A stretch of DNA of 64,000 nucleotides from Callorhinus ursinus (taxonomy: Eukaryota > Chordata > Mammalia > Carnivora > Otariidae). The DNA lies in contig NW_020312968.1 of the NCBI RefSeq assembly GCF_003265705.1, forward strand, positions 10,655,732 through 10,719,731. Direction: 5' to 3'. The position numbers were made by a program, and so were the translations under genes. Positions 46,536 through 58,309 of this stretch are shown piece by piece (positions within the stretch are counted from its first letter, which is position 1; each line of letters starts with the position of its first letter). The notes under the pieces were generated by a model. It was not told the DNA's origin. It saw nothing but the letters and a program-made list of their open reading frames with translations, and ran no database searches.

Positions 46536-46722
46536 TTGTTTGTCTAGAGAGAGGGAGAGAGAGAATAGGAGAGGGGCCGGGAGAGAGGGACAGACAGAAT
46601 CTCAAGCAGGCTCCACACCCAGCGTAGAGCCAGATGCAGGGCTCGATCTCAGGACCCTGAGATCATGACCTGAGCCGAAATCAAGAGTCGGATGCTTAAA
46701 TGACTGAGCCACCCAGGCACCC
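46536..46722 (-). mobile_element. CAN-SINE
   Basis: GA-rich stretch, 'ctgagatcatgacctgagcc' and head 'gagccacccaggcacccc'. Its tail faces the tail of the preceding copy, 175 bases away. Confidence 0.93.
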
Positions 46723-47067
46723 CACCACTGTTTTTATTCTCACTTGGGAAGTGAGCTTCAAGAGCACCTCCAGGAGGGTCAAGATTTTCACCAAAAAATA
46801 GCTTAAAATCTTCTCATACACTTGAATAAATTTTGATTCAACTGAGGTCCCTACAGTTCTAGGTTGTAGCATGGAGAAAAGGCAAAACGTTATAGAAGCA
46901 GGAGTTACTCATCCACTGCCTTATCAAAACAGAGTCTCTGATTTCTAAGGAGATTGACACCAACCAGGATGAGTTCTGTGTAAAAAATGATTTTCAGTAT
47001 TTGTGGCACCTAAAAAATCCAAACAATTTAGTATTGCTTGACTTGGAGCCCAGCACCAGAGTATTTT

Positions 47068-47262
47068 TTTTTAAAAAGATTTTATTTGTTTATTTGAGAG
47101 AGAGAGAAAAGGAGAGTGAGATTATGAGCAGGGGGAAGGGTAGAGGGAGAAGCAGACTTCCCGCTGAGCAGGCAGCCCCACACAGGACTTGATCTCAGGA
47201 CCCCGGGATCATGAGCGGAGCTGAAGGCAGATGCCCAACCGACTGAGCCACCTAGGCATTCC
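47068..47262 (-). mobile_element. CAN-SINE
   Basis: Reverse tail, GA-rich stretch and head 'gagccacctaggcattcc'. Target-site duplication 'caccagagtattttt' / 'caccagattattttt'. Confidence 0.95.
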
Positions 47263-47378
47263 CACCAGATTATTTTTAAGAACTCTTCAGTGACTCTAGT
47301 TTCAGCCAGGATGAAAACCCACCAAGCTTTTAAAACAAAAATGAACTATCCGATGAAAGATAAGAATTTACTCCTCTA

Positions 47379-47582
47379 GGGGCACCTGGGTGGCTCAGTC
47401 GGTTAAGCATCTGCCTTCGGCTCAGGTCATGATCCTGGGGTCCTGGGATCGAGTCCCATGTCAGGCTCCCTGCTCAGCGTGGAGCCTGCTTCTCCCTCTC
47501 CCTCTGCCCCTCCTTCCTGCTCATGCTCTGTCTCTCTCGCTCTCTCTCTCAAATAAATACATAAATAAAATCTTAAAAAAAA
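47379..47582 (+). mobile_element. CAN-SINE
   Basis: Head 'ggggcacctgggtggctcag', core and tail. Flanks 'aagaatttactcctcta' / 'aaataatttactccttta'. Head-to-head with the copy at 47068-47262. Confidence 0.95.
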
Positions 47583-47659
47583 ATAATTTACTCCTTTAAA
47601 TATTTGAAATTTCTTCCAAATCACCTGAGTCTCATTGTACTTGCTGCTAAATCACTTTC

Positions 47660-48290
47660 TGAAAAGTGGTCAAGAACTGGGAACCAACAAAGCCATCCTT
47701 CAGTAGGTGTGTAGATGAACTTCGGCACATCCAGACAATGGACTATTATTCAGCACTATAAAGAAATGAGTTGTCAAGCCAGGAAAGGACAAGGAAGCAC
47801 TTTAGATGCATAACACTAAGTGAGAAAAGCCCGTCTGAAAAGGCTATATACTGTATGATTCCCCACTACGTGACATTCTGGAAAAGGCAAAACTATGGAA
47901 GCAATGAAAAGATCAGTGGTTGCTAGGGGCTGGGGGAGGGAGGGATAAATAAGCAGAACATGGAGAGTTTTAAGGGCAGTGAAACTACTCTGTATGATGG
48001 AATAATGGTGGATACATATCCTTATATAGTTGTCAAAACCCAAAGAATCTATAACACCAAGAGTGGACCCTACTGTAACCTATGGACTTTGGGTGATAAT
48101 GTGTCAGGGGAGGTTCACCAGTGTCACCAAAGTCCCGCTCCAGTTGGGGGTGTTCACAAGGGGGGGAGGCTGTGCATGTGGGGGGAGGGGGAGCAGGAGG
48201 TATACGAGAAATAACTGTACTTTACACTCAAGTTTGCTCTGACCCTAAATATGCTTGAAAAAAAAATGAAGTCTATTTTTTAAAAAAAGA
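47660..48290 (+). mobile_element. Old L1 (L1M-type) 3' end
   Basis: 'ccttcagtaggtgtgtagat', 'ggactattattcagcactat', 'agatcagtggttgctagggg' and 'aatctataacaccaagagtg' give the ORF2 end plus 3' UTR of an old L1, sense orientation. Confidence 0.8.
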
Positions 48291-48622
48291 AAGAAAGAAA
48301 CCAACAGTCTCATGGAAAAGTCCTTAGGCCAAAGTCACAAAGATGCACATCCTTACTTCCTCTGAAATGCACGGGCGTGTGATTTTGATCGGGGCAAAAA
48401 AACATGGATTAAAGTGATGTGGCCACTTCCCATGGAAGCTTTCAAAGCTGCCACACACTTCACCATGCCCAGGTCGCTGACTAATGATGCCTCATGTCAG
48501 AACAAAAATTAAACTCGTTTGTGTTCAATCACAGGTCTGGAGATGGTTTATTACTGCAGCACCACTGGTATCTGCTGATTAAGATGCTACAGCTTGAGAC
48601 TCTGAATGGACCTCTTTGATCT

Positions 48623-48775
48623 CAGGGTTTCTCAGGCTCAGTACGAGTGATGCCTGGGGTTGGGCGATGCTCTGCTGTGGGAGTTGTTCTGGGCATTGCA
48701 GGATGTTGAGAGGCATCCCCTGGCCTGGACGCCCTGGGGGCCAGCAGCACCCCCTTCCCCAGATGTGACTACACT
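48623..48775 (-). mobile_element. MER20 hAT MITE, first part
   Basis: 'cagggtttctcaggctcagt', 'gttctgggcattgcaggatg' and 'gttgagaggcatcccctggc' match MER20 in reverse. The remainder lies at 49258-49327. Confidence 0.8.
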
Positions 48776-49257
48776 TGTGTAGTCTGGTTACTTGTGTGAG
48801 GTCCCTCTAAGAAGTCCAATTCATAGGGACAGAAAAAGGAATGGTGGTTGCCCGGGGCTGTAGGGGAGGAAGGAATGGGAGTTATCTTCGAACGGGTACA
48901 GAGTTTCAGTTTTATAAGATGAAGAAGGGAACACCTGGGTGGCTCAGTCGGTTAAGCATCTGCCTTCGGCTCAGGTCATAATCCCGGGGTCCTGGGATGG
49001 AGCCCCATGTTGGGCTCCTTACTCAGCGGGGAGCCTGCTTCTCTCTCTGCCGCTCCCCCTGCTTGTGCTCTCCCTCTAATAAATAAATAAAATCTTTAAA
49101 AAAATAAAATATAAGATGAAAAGGGGTCTGGAGATGGTCGGTGGTGATGGTTGCACAAGAGTGTGAACGTGCCTCGGAGCCATTCACCGAAAAACGGTCA
49201 AAACGCTAAATTTTATGTTCTGTGTATTTTGCCACAATTTTTAAAAAATAGAAGGGG
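48776..49257 (+). mobile_element. Old L1 3' end inserted in MER20, split by a SINE
   Basis: 'gaatggtggttgcccggggc' before the SINE, then 'tggtgatggttgcacaagag' and 'attttgccacaatttttaaa' after it, are L1 3' UTR sequence in sense orientation, sitting between the two MER20 halves. Confidence 0.75.
48927..49106 (+). mobile_element. CAN-SINE inserted in that L1
   Basis: Head 'gggaacacctgggtggctca', core and tail. Flanks share 'tataagatgaa'. Confidence 0.94.
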
Positions 49258-49327
49258 CAAAAAGGTCTCCAGATATTGCCAAATGTTCCCCCTGGGGGGC
49301 AAAATTGCCCCTGGTTGGGAACCGCTG
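49258..49327 (-). mobile_element. MER20 hAT MITE, second part
   Basis: 'ggtctccagatattgccaaa', 'cctggggggcaaaattgccc' and the terminal 'gttgggaaccgctg' complete MER20 in reverse. Confidence 0.85.
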
Positions 49328-49329
49328 TT

Positions 49330-50585
49330 CTGGCGGTAGGGGCAGCTCGTGTGAAAACTCAGGGCCAGGGCTCAGCTGCTTTAGCCCATCAAAGGTTAGA
49401 ATTTCAACTCTCCTAGAACGACTTTCATCTGCTCAGATTTTAGGCCAGGCCCTCCACAACAATTACACAGTTTGATCCAGAAAAGGCTCCTGCACGGATG
49501 GACCCAACACGGATAGGATAGAACCAAGCTCTGTTAACAACTCTTACACTGTTCTGCATTTCTCCCTGCAGCTGATAAACAGAATACACTAGGGATGTCA
49601 TTCCGAGTAACTCTTCCCCAAACCTCCCAATTGCTCTCACAGACTCTTTGAGCTTAAGCGGTGAAGGGGGAGGGTGTTGAAGCAGAAGAGAGACCGGAGG
49701 GGCTCCCCAGCACGGGTGTGATGCGGTCATTTGACAAGTGTTCTTGGGGAGTATTCCGCAAACCTGCCGCCCAGGGCTGGGGATGGCTCTGCTCTCCGCG
49801 GACTGCATGCCAAGCCGACCTGGAAAGAGACCCCCAGCTTCGTATACCCTCCTCCTCCAGCCCCACCCGGAGTTATTTTTTTATCTCAACACTGGGGCTT
49901 CATGCTCCCCGCTCCGTCCTTTGCTATAAGGACTCCTCCAGATGGCCGTATCTAGGACCATTATTACAGGGAGGGTAACGACAGCACTGGGTGAACACTT
50001 GTCTCCAAGACAGGGACTGGCTTTCTTGATGACGGGGCTTCTCCCTCTGGCCATCAGGAACATTTTCCCATCGACGCCGAACCTGCTCCCCCAAACCTCT
50101 GTAACAGGCACGAACCGACTGGGTTCCCAAGGCCAGAATCCTTAACTAATCCTCTCCCCACAAAGTGGGACTCCGTTTCTCAAGCTGTTGTTTCAGCGGC
50201 TCACTCCAACATCTGCTCCTGATTTGCTGAATGGAGCACCTCCGACAGGCACAGAGTTGCGTTGTTATGCCTCATCCTGCCCCGCTTGGTGTCCCCTCTG
50301 CCCTCAGACCCGTCCCTGTCTGTCTGCGGGGCTCACCTCGCCCCCTCCTGCCTCACCCCGTTCTGCCTGCCCACCGTGGACCCGGCACCTGGGCTCCAGG
50401 CCCCCGCCCCTCAGGGACTTGTACCATCGCTCTCAGCCCAGAATCCTTAACCTCTCCATCCCTAGGGCTCCTGCATTTATTCAACAGTTTAAGACTCTTT
50501 CATTTTGGGGGGGGAATCTTCTCTTTATTCCTCTCTCTCCAGCTTCTTAAAGCAAAGTCCACACTCTTCCTTGATACTTATTTAC
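49330..50585. other. Intergenic sequence, no recognised gene
   Basis: Moderately GC-rich with many overlapping open frames on both strands (49440-50593), none longer than 122 codons and none with recognisable homology. Confidence 0.4.
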
Positions 50586-50589
50586 CCCT

Positions 50590-51000
50590 GTAGTGGGGTG
50601 ATCAGTGCCCCCCGACACAAAATGTATGTTTTTCCCAGGAAGCTCAGAGTGTGACCTTATTTGAAAATAGGGTTTTGCAGATGTAATTAGTGAAGTTAAT
50701 AAATCTAAGAAGAGGCGAGGAGACACGGCCAGCGCTCAGGGAGAAGGCCACAGACTGGGGCATTGCGTCTACAAGCCAAGGAACCCCAAGGGTTGCAGGC
50801 AGCACCAGAAACTAAGAGAAAAGCACAGAACAGACATTTCTTAGAACCTTCAGAGAGAGCACGGCCCTTCTGACACCTTGACTTCAGACTTCAAGCCTCC
50901 AGAACCAGGAGAGAGTAAATTGCTGCTATTTTAAGCCCCCTGGACTGAGGTGCTTTGTGGTGGCAGTCCCAAGAAACTAAGACACCCCATAAGTCGCCAT
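50590..51000 (+). mobile_element. MaLR (MLT1/MST-type) LTR
   Basis: 'gtagtggggtgatcagtgcc', 'gtgaccttatttgaaaatag', 'gttttgcagatgtaattagt', 'ttcagagagagcacggccct' and 'agaaactaagacaccccata' follow the MaLR LTR consensus order closely. Confidence 0.85.
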
Positions 51001-51004
51001 GATT

Positions 51005-51830
51005 TTCCTTCTGGCTCCGAGATCCTTCTGCATGTGACCAGCTAGTACCAAATTCAGTCTTCCTTTGATTTGGCCTTTCTGGGCTCCCACTACTCATTTA
51101 GTCCTTGTTGCTCTTCCGCATCTGTAACATGACTGGCCCCTAGTTCTCCTCGGCATCTTCTCGGCCCCCCTGAGTTTCCCCCACCCACACAGCACCTCAT
51201 GAACAGGGGTGTCCCGCGTTCGTCCCCACCTGTCTTCTCCTCTACCCATGCCTCATCTGAACACCAGCTCTCCCGCCTCCCCCATGCTGACGGGTCCCCA
51301 CACCCCCTGCCCAAACCACTCTCCTGAGTTCCGGTTTTCAGTCTCCTACTGCCTCCTGGACTTCCACCTGGCGCTTGTACAAGCCCCTCAGATACTCCAT
51401 GGCTAAGGCAGAACTTCATCTGGAATCCCCCTCTCGAACACACCTGCTTCTCCTGCTATAACCGTGTGTCCGCGCAGGGGCACAAGTCCGATGCCTGGCC
51501 TCTCCCTGGACTCTGACTATACCCTTCACTGTGCTCACCACGCCAGAGAACACTACCCAGCAGCTAAGTGCACCCCCTCCTGTCCATCCCCACTGCTGCA
51601 GCTTTAACTCACACTCTCACCACCTCTTGCCCCTAGCAGAAATCCCTACAAAATCCCATGTTAATGCTCCTCTTGGGGAGAAGTCTTCTTATACCATCTT
51701 GAGATCAGTCACTTCTGGCTTCAAATGCTTTAGAGGGTCCCGGTTGCCTGTAGGACACTGTCGTCAGCACAGCTCGGCTCAGAATAGTGAGGCTTCTTAG
51801 CATCTGGCTCTCAGGAGCTGAGAGTGAAGG
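51005..51830 (+). other. C-rich intergenic sequence, possible ancient L2
   Basis: Pyrimidine-rich with 'agtctcctactgcctcctgg' and 'gttgcctgtaggacactgtc', which resemble the L2 coding region. Too diverged to be sure. No gene seen. Confidence 0.3.
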
Positions 51831-51834
51831 GACT

Positions 51835-52050
51835 CCGGACTCAATTCCAGGATCTATCACATACTTGCTGTGTGGCCCTGGGCAAGGGACCTACCCTCTC
51901 TGTGCCTCAGATTAGATTCCTCCTCTGTAAAATGAGGACAATAATAATAATACCTCCCTCACTGGGTCCTTATGAAGATTAAATTCTGGAAGTGCTTGGA
52001 ACTGCGTCCAGCCCGGGGTAAGTGAGCACTAAATATTCACTCTGTAAGTA
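51835..52050 (+). repeat. MIR SINE
   Basis: 'acttgctgtgtggccctggg', 'tcctctgtaaaatgaggaca' and 'ttatgaagattaaattctgg' match MIR in order. Confidence 0.85.
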
Positions 52051-52109
52051 CTGCTTTCCGCTCTCCTTTCCATATGGTATGTACATTGTTCTCCCGCCAG
52101 TCAGAATGA

Positions 52110-52450
52110 ACCTCTAATTACACTCTGTTCCTCTGGTTCTTGGCCCCAACACAGAGCGGAATACCATTTTCCCCCAGCCTCTCATCCCAAGTACCCAGTG
52201 AACAGACTTCAAGACTCAGCTCCTCTGGGAAGCTGCCCTAACCACCCCTCCACTGGAGTCAGACGTACCCTTCACTGGGCCTTCATTCGGTTCCTTGTGC
52301 TCTATCGCAGAACAGATCACACTGGATCATGCAAAGTACTTTCTCTCTCTGTGTCCACTCCTTCAGGCAGGACGTGGCCTTACTCATCTTGGCAGTGCCA
52401 GCCCCTGGCACAGAGCTGGCTCAGTAAAGGCTGTAGAATTAAGTAATAAT
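52110..52450 (+). mobile_element. L2 LINE 3' end
   Basis: 'ttcaagactcagctcctctg', 'ggaagctgccctaaccaccc' and 'cctggcacagagctggctca' with 'gtaaaggctgtagaa' are the L2 3' end in sense orientation. Confidence 0.75.
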
Positions 52451-52829
52451 GCATATGGACATAGAGTAGACATGGGGTGCAAATGTGTCACCAGCCCCAG
52501 GGATAGTCTGGTTGGAACCACGGTCCTGATATAATTATTAACAACACCCCCTTTCATTTTCAAAACTGTCTCCACATGCAGAGTGAACTGTAAGGTCGCT
52601 GTAGGCGGGAGGGCTACACTCCTCACCCCATCAGACCCAGTCTCCCTTGGCTTAACGACTGTTTTGGAATGCCTCATGCACTGAATCAACAAAATGGATC
52701 ATAGAACCTGAGTAGAATGGAATTCCCAAATAATCGATCGAAGGCAAAAGAGATTTAAAGGAAAAGTAACTTAAAATACAATTATATGTCTTTTGATGTA
52801 GAAGTGCTTGGGTAAATGACTTCTTCTGG

Positions 52830-54235
52830 CCAAGATGAAGCCACAGAGACCAAAATTTCCCTCCCACCTGAAAGAGCAGAAAACTAGACAACATATATGA
52901 AGACACTGTAATGAAGCAGTAAAGGACAGGGATCACCCAGAGATGGAAAACAAATCAGGGGAGCACCCCCACTGTCCCAGCTTTCTGTCTCGTGAGGGTT
53001 TCCTGGCCACAGCCCAGGGAGCGGGTGTAGACAGAGCTCAGAGGTCTCCCTGACTTGAGAAGACAGAGCTGGAAGTCCGGGAAGGCCACGGTGGCTAGAC
53101 CTCGCAGAGCGGGGTACTGGGCAGAGCTGCCTCCAATACTCATCCCCCTCGAGTATCCTGCAGAGTACCAATCCGAGAGCATGCATGTGAGAGCATGCCT
53201 GAGACAGGAGAGAGAACCAACCACCAGGATTAAAGGGAACGGCGCCAGGTGCTCACACGGGGCAGGATTAGTGCCTGGGGCTGTCAGCCAGAGTGGACAA
53301 CCTCGATTCACAAGGCTTCAGGTACTCATGAGGCTTTGGGTTCTGCCTCAGTGCTTGGGGCAAAGCAGTCTTAGATCAAGTGCTGTTCTTTTTTTTTTTT
53401 TTAAGATGTTTATTTATTTGAGAGAGAGAGTGCGCGCATGAGCAGGGGCAGAGGGAGAAGGAGAAGCAGACTCCCCACCGAGCAGGGAACCTGATGTGGG
53501 ACCCTGGGATCATGATCTGAGCCGAAGGCAGGCGCTTAACCGCCTGAGCCACCCAGGCGCCCCTCAAGCGCTGTTCTTATTGCCTAATTAAGTAAAATCT
53601 GAAAAGATCAAACCCTTTCTAAGTAGCTTAACAGTGTGCTAGAACAAAGTTCAGGAATAGTTAGAGAAATAAAAAACTATCAAGCACCCAACAGAGTGAA
53701 ACTTACAATGTCTGTCACCCAGTCAAAAATTACCAGAGATGTGAAGAGGCAAGAAACTAGGACACAGAATGGGGATAAAAATGGATCATAAACAACCCAG
53801 AAACGACATAAATGATAGAGTTAGCATACAAGTACATCTGGACACTTACGTTACTGTATCCCATATGTTCCAGAAGCTAAAGATTGAGCATTGGCACTAG
53901 AGACGTGGAAGATAGAGAAAAAGACCCAAATGCACTTGTAGAAACAAACATTATAATGTGTGAGACGAAGAACACCCTGGATGGGAGCAACAGCACATTA
54001 CACATTGCAGAATGAAGGGTAAGTACGTTTTTTAAATTAGCCAAAATGAAACAGAGAAAAAAAAACACTGGAAAAAATTAAGACCATCAGTGAGCTATGG
54101 GACAACTTCAAGCAACCTAACATATTTGTATTTGGAGTCCCAGGAGCGAGGAGGGACAGAAAAAATACAGAAATAAGGTTAAGGTTTTTCCACCTGTTCA
54201 GGTTGAGACTAACAGAACACAGCACACTAGTCACA
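52830..54235 (+). mobile_element. Old L1 (L1M-type) 5' UTR and ORF1 remnant, split by a SINE
   Basis: 'agccacagagaccaaaattt', 'gtagacagagctcagaggtc' and 'ccaaccaccaggattaaagg' correspond to the L1M 5' UTR. After the SINE, 'gttccagaagctaaagattg', 'atgagtgtgagacg'-like and 'tcagtgagctatgggacaac' correspond to the ORF1 region. Frames are broken throughout. HAL1 is the alternative for the second half. Confidence 0.65.
53391..53563 (-). mobile_element. CAN-SINE
   Basis: Reverse tail, GA-rich stretch and head 'gagccacccaggcgcccc'. Target-site duplication 'tcaagtgctgttctt' / 'tcaagcgctgttctt'. Confidence 0.96.
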
Positions 54236-54386
54236 TGCTTACATTTAAACCATGGAATCGACAGCCACAGATGCAGCCCGTTGCTGGAGGTGCTATACCC
54301 CGGATTTCAATTCAAATGTGGTTTTCTTCCTTGGGTGGGACTGTCTGGTATATTCTGGGATGGTCATCAACCCTAAATATCACCCA

Positions 54387-54570
54387 GGGGCGCCTGGGTG
54401 GCTCAGTTGTTCAAGCATCCGACTCTTGATTTCGGCTCAGGATCTCGGGGTCTTGAGATGGATCCCCATGTCAGGCTCTGTGCTGGGTGTGGAGCCTGCT
54501 TAAGATTGTGTCTCTCCCTCTCCATCTGCCTCTCCCCACTTGTGCTCTCTCTCTCTCTCTCAAAAAAAAG
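54387..54570 (+). mobile_element. CAN-SINE
   Basis: Head 'ggggcgcctgggtggctcag', 'gactcttgatttcggctcag', CT-rich region and A tail. Confidence 0.95.
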
Positions 54571-55200
54571 GAAAAGCGGCAGATTACATACAGCCCATGA
54601 TGCCTAAAACAAGATTTTGCTGACCCCTGGTCTGGACTCCAGAGGAAAAAGGATGTCAAATGGTCCACTTCCACAAGGAGTTTAGAACCTAAGGGGGAGT
54701 GCAGGAATGTATCAGCCAGTATTCAGAGAAGCAGAAGCCGTGTGAGTGGTCCGCTAGAGCACATTTATCAGAGGGGCTAGCCCATCTACAGTTAGGGTAG
54801 CGGTGGACAGAGTCCACAGCAGGCAGATGCCTTTGCGTCTGGTGATGGCTGGAAGTTACTCCAGGGCGATAGAGCCCTCAGTCAGGAGGCAAAGCAGCAC
54901 ACGACATGGGGGCAAAGCAAGTAGAGATTGGAACCCACCAGAACCCACTGGACCTCATGAAGACAAACCAGAACCCACACCTCTCACCACCTCCAGCCTC
55001 ACTGATGAGGGTGACCCGGCGCCCTCCGCCCCAGAGCTGCCCACGTGCCCTCATCCTCCCACATGTTCTCATGACACCGTAGATTTGCCCAGCAGAACAC
55101 CCATCACGCCATCCTATGCTTGCCTGCTTCCTTGTGACTGGAACACAAAGAAAATGTCAAGCAAAATTCCACCAGTACTTTGGGACACATCGTAGTTAGT
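54571..55200. other. Intergenic sequence, nothing recognised
   Basis: The open frame at 54803-55195 (+, 130 codons) is Pro/Ser/Thr-rich with no recognisable domain and opposes another frame at 54878-55072. Confidence 0.4.
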
Positions 55201-55204
55201 ATCA

Positions 55205-55405
55205 TCACGAGATGAGAGCTGGCTTTTCTAGAGCATTTGTGCACCAGGCACTATGCTAAGCACTCCACGTGCATTATTTCAGGTAACCCTCCCAATGAAA
55301 TCTGTCATTGTCCCCGCTGTATAGATGGGGACAGTGAGGCTTTAAGAGGTTAGGTGGTTTGCCCAAGATCACAGAGCTAGCCAGAGGCAGAACTGGAATG
55401 CCACC
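55205..55405 (-). repeat. MIR SINE
   Basis: 'caggcactatgctaagcact', 'gtatagatggggacagtgag' and 'aagatcacagagctagccag' match MIR in reverse. Confidence 0.85.
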
Positions 55406-55409
55406 AACA

Positions 55410-56210
55410 TACATTTCATCCAGAGACCCGAGGCCTCGCTGCCATCTATCCTCGGCTAGTCCCTGAGAAAACAGGAGCCAGGGGGTTTGGGGCCTTTTTC
55501 TTTTTTTATCCAAATAAAAGTTGTTTCCTTGTAGTGGGTATTTAAACAGTTTTAGTAAATATTGGAAATCTATTCCAGGATTAAATTTCCAAAGCTACTG
55601 AAAGCCAAATATACACATATAATAGACATATAAGATACACATAGATAATATATAATATACAGACATAATATATCATATTAAGTGCTGAATGCAGTGAATC
55701 GGGAAACTCAAGCAAACAAAAAGTACCCAAAAGCATTATACAGAGCATCAACTGCTTACCAAACAGGTATTAAATGGTCAGGAAATGTGACCTATTCATT
55801 AAGGTATTAAACAGATCCAGCCTTACATAAAATCTCTATCTATTCTAGGTGAATAATAATAATTTTCAAATAATGTTGGTAATTTGAATATTTAGATCCA
55901 CCCAAGCTCAAATCAGAGTCCAATATATGAACACGCTTTTACACACTTATCGATATTATAGATAAAACTGATTTAAATTAATTTCACCTGTGTTTCTGAC
56001 AATGTGCTGGAAATCATTTGGGTATAAAGATCAATAAGACTCAAAGGGATTCCAGAGAGTGCATAACATAGAAACATCTGCAAATAACTGCAGAATGAGA
56101 CAAACAAGAGAATAGAAGTCCAATATACAATGGAAGAATGGAAATGGAAATTTCATTTAGTGTGTATACTTATTAAAGTAATAGGAACCCAAAAAGCTTG
56201 ATTAGTTTCC
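55410..56210. other. A/T-rich intergenic sequence, nothing recognised
   Basis: Contains TATA-rich runs at 55610-55680. No family recognised. Confidence 0.4.
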
Positions 56211-56213
56211 TTT

Positions 56214-56320
56214 TTTTAAAAGATTTATTTACTTATTTAAGGGAGAGAGTAGGGGGAGGAGCAGTGGGAGAGAGAATCTCAAGCAGACCCCCCTACTTGT
56301 GCTCTATTGACTGAGCCAGC
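56214..56320 (-). mobile_element. CAN-SINE, internally deleted
   Basis: Reverse tail and GA-rich part, then a jump to 'ctattgactgagccagct'. The core is missing. Confidence 0.8.
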
Positions 56321-56505
56321 TAGTAATCTCTTCTTAAAAATTATACGTTTAGGAAAATTTCATATAAGCCTTCCCATGCTTCCCCAAATAAAAATTTATT
56401 CTCTCAACAGTTGATTCTTCAAACTATCTTCACTACTTCCTGCCCCTCTACAAACAATACTATTATCTGCTAATATTCGGAAGTCTAAATAAATGATCTT
56501 ATGCT

Positions 56506-56745
56506 GGGGCGCCTGGGTGGCTCAGTCGGTTGGGCATCTGCCTTTGGCTAGGGTTGTGATCCCAGGGTCCTGGGATTGAGCCCCGCGTTGGGCTGCCTGC
56601 TCAGCGGGTTGCCTGTTTCTCCCTCTTCCTCTTTGGCTTCTGTCGGCCGCTCCCCCTCCTTGTGCTCTTGCTCACTGTCTCTCAAATAAATAAATAGAAA
56701 AATCTTTAAATAAACAAGTAAATAAATAAATAAATAAATAAATAA
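56506..56745 (+). mobile_element. CAN-SINE with extended AAAT tail
   Basis: Head 'ggggcgcctgggtggctcag', core, CT-rich region and tail extended by an AAAT microsatellite (56716-56744). Flanks near 'cttatgctg' / 'cgtatgcttg'. Confidence 0.94.
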
Positions 56746-56869
56746 CGTATGCTTGAGAATATCTTACCAGAAAGATGTTGCCTGTAATCACAAGATCCAG
56801 AATGTCCAATTCTTCAAGATGAACAGTCCAGTTTCTGCAACAACAAAAATGCAGTACAATAAAGGGGAT

Positions 56870-57260
56870 TGAAGAATCTTTACTGAGACAGAAGAGATGG
56901 TATCAACCATGTAAGTGTAGCCCTTGTTTGTTTCCTAATTTAAACCAACCAACTAAACAAAAAGTTCTGAGATGATTCAGAATATGTAAATATTCCCTGG
57001 AGAAGTTGATGCTATTAATGAGTTACTCAGGGGGGCTAATGGTATGGTGGTTACATACCATGAAATGGAATTCTTATCTTTTAGGGAAGTGTTCAAAAGT
57101 ATTTATGGGTGAAATGACAGGATATCTGGGATTTGATTCAAAATAATCCAATGGGAAGAGGACTGTCAGAGGGTAAAGATGAAACCAGGCTGGGTACATG
57201 GAGGTTAATTTCACTAATCTTTCTAACTTTGTGTATGTTTGGAAGTTTCTATTATATGTA
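56870..57260 (+). mobile_element. Old L1 (L1M-type) 3' end
   Basis: 'gatatctgggatttgattca', 'aaaataatccaatgggaaga' and 'tttgtgtatgtttggaagtt' follow the L1M 3' UTR, same subfamily type and orientation as 17140-17990. Confidence 0.7.
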
Positions 57261-57264
57261 TTTC

Positions 57265-58300
57265 AAAAAGACTTAAGGGAGAAGTCAACACTGCTTGAAA
57301 TATGGCACAATATCTCTTATACTAGAGATACTTCAGATAACACAATAATAGTCATGTTAATTTCCAGACCTACTGGTCATGAATATGGGCCTTAAATAGA
57401 GACATAGCTATTCATAGCAAAACTATCCGAGAAAAGGAAATCTCTTACACTTAATTTAATTTCATTGTTCTCTTTGCCCGTATTTGGGAATAGAAATTGT
57501 TTCACTAGCTGAATAAATCATAACTATCCCAAAGTGTTCTTAATTACTGACTTCAATAAACATACTCGGGCATTCCAAGAACAAATAAGAAAATGAAGTT
57601 TATATCCAGGTATTTCTTTTATAAGCATCCATTTTGACATATAAACCTTGATTATGTTAAGGTAGTTGAGCAATAGGGAACTGGTGTGGAACTGAATTTC
57701 AGACTGCATTCTCAAACCCTTTTGTTTTTCCTACACCTATTTTTCCATGGTGGTTTTTTTGGGGGGGTGGGGGTGGCAGATTTTGGTATTATTAGCTATG
57801 ATCTATGTAAGTCCTTTGAACCAAGTGGTGTATATGGAATCATTGAATACTTGAAACACACTTAAATAATTTCAGGGCTGATACAAAAAACAAAAAACAA
57901 ACAAACAAAAAAACCAGCCATTAATCCTAAACCATTTTTGTAGAAATGACAGGTAGGGGACATTAGCAGTCAGAGTGTGATTACAGTTCAGACTAGACAT
58001 TTCTGAACATTCTTCCTAAATGCCAGGGGGAATGAGAGCCCAGTCCCCTCAGGCTTTCAGTGTAATGTGGTGATGGATCCGTGCAAAATCCCGAAAGCTG
58101 AAAATCGGCTTCACCTCGCTCTCAGCCCTGTTAGTTCTTACTGCCATTTTGACTTTATTCCTTTTCTCTTAGTTTCTGCTGTTTCTCTAGATTTTCTGTC
58201 CTTGTTGCTTCTAAGGCAGATGAAAGCCAGATGAAAAGACATGGGGCGTCTGGTTTCGGCAGACTGGTGATGAGAGCTACATTAGCTACATTTCCCATGA
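57265..58300. other. Intergenic sequence, nothing recognised
   Basis: A/T-rich, passing into GC-rich sequence at about 58.3 kb. Confidence 0.4.
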
Positions 58301-58309
58301 ATATTTTTG

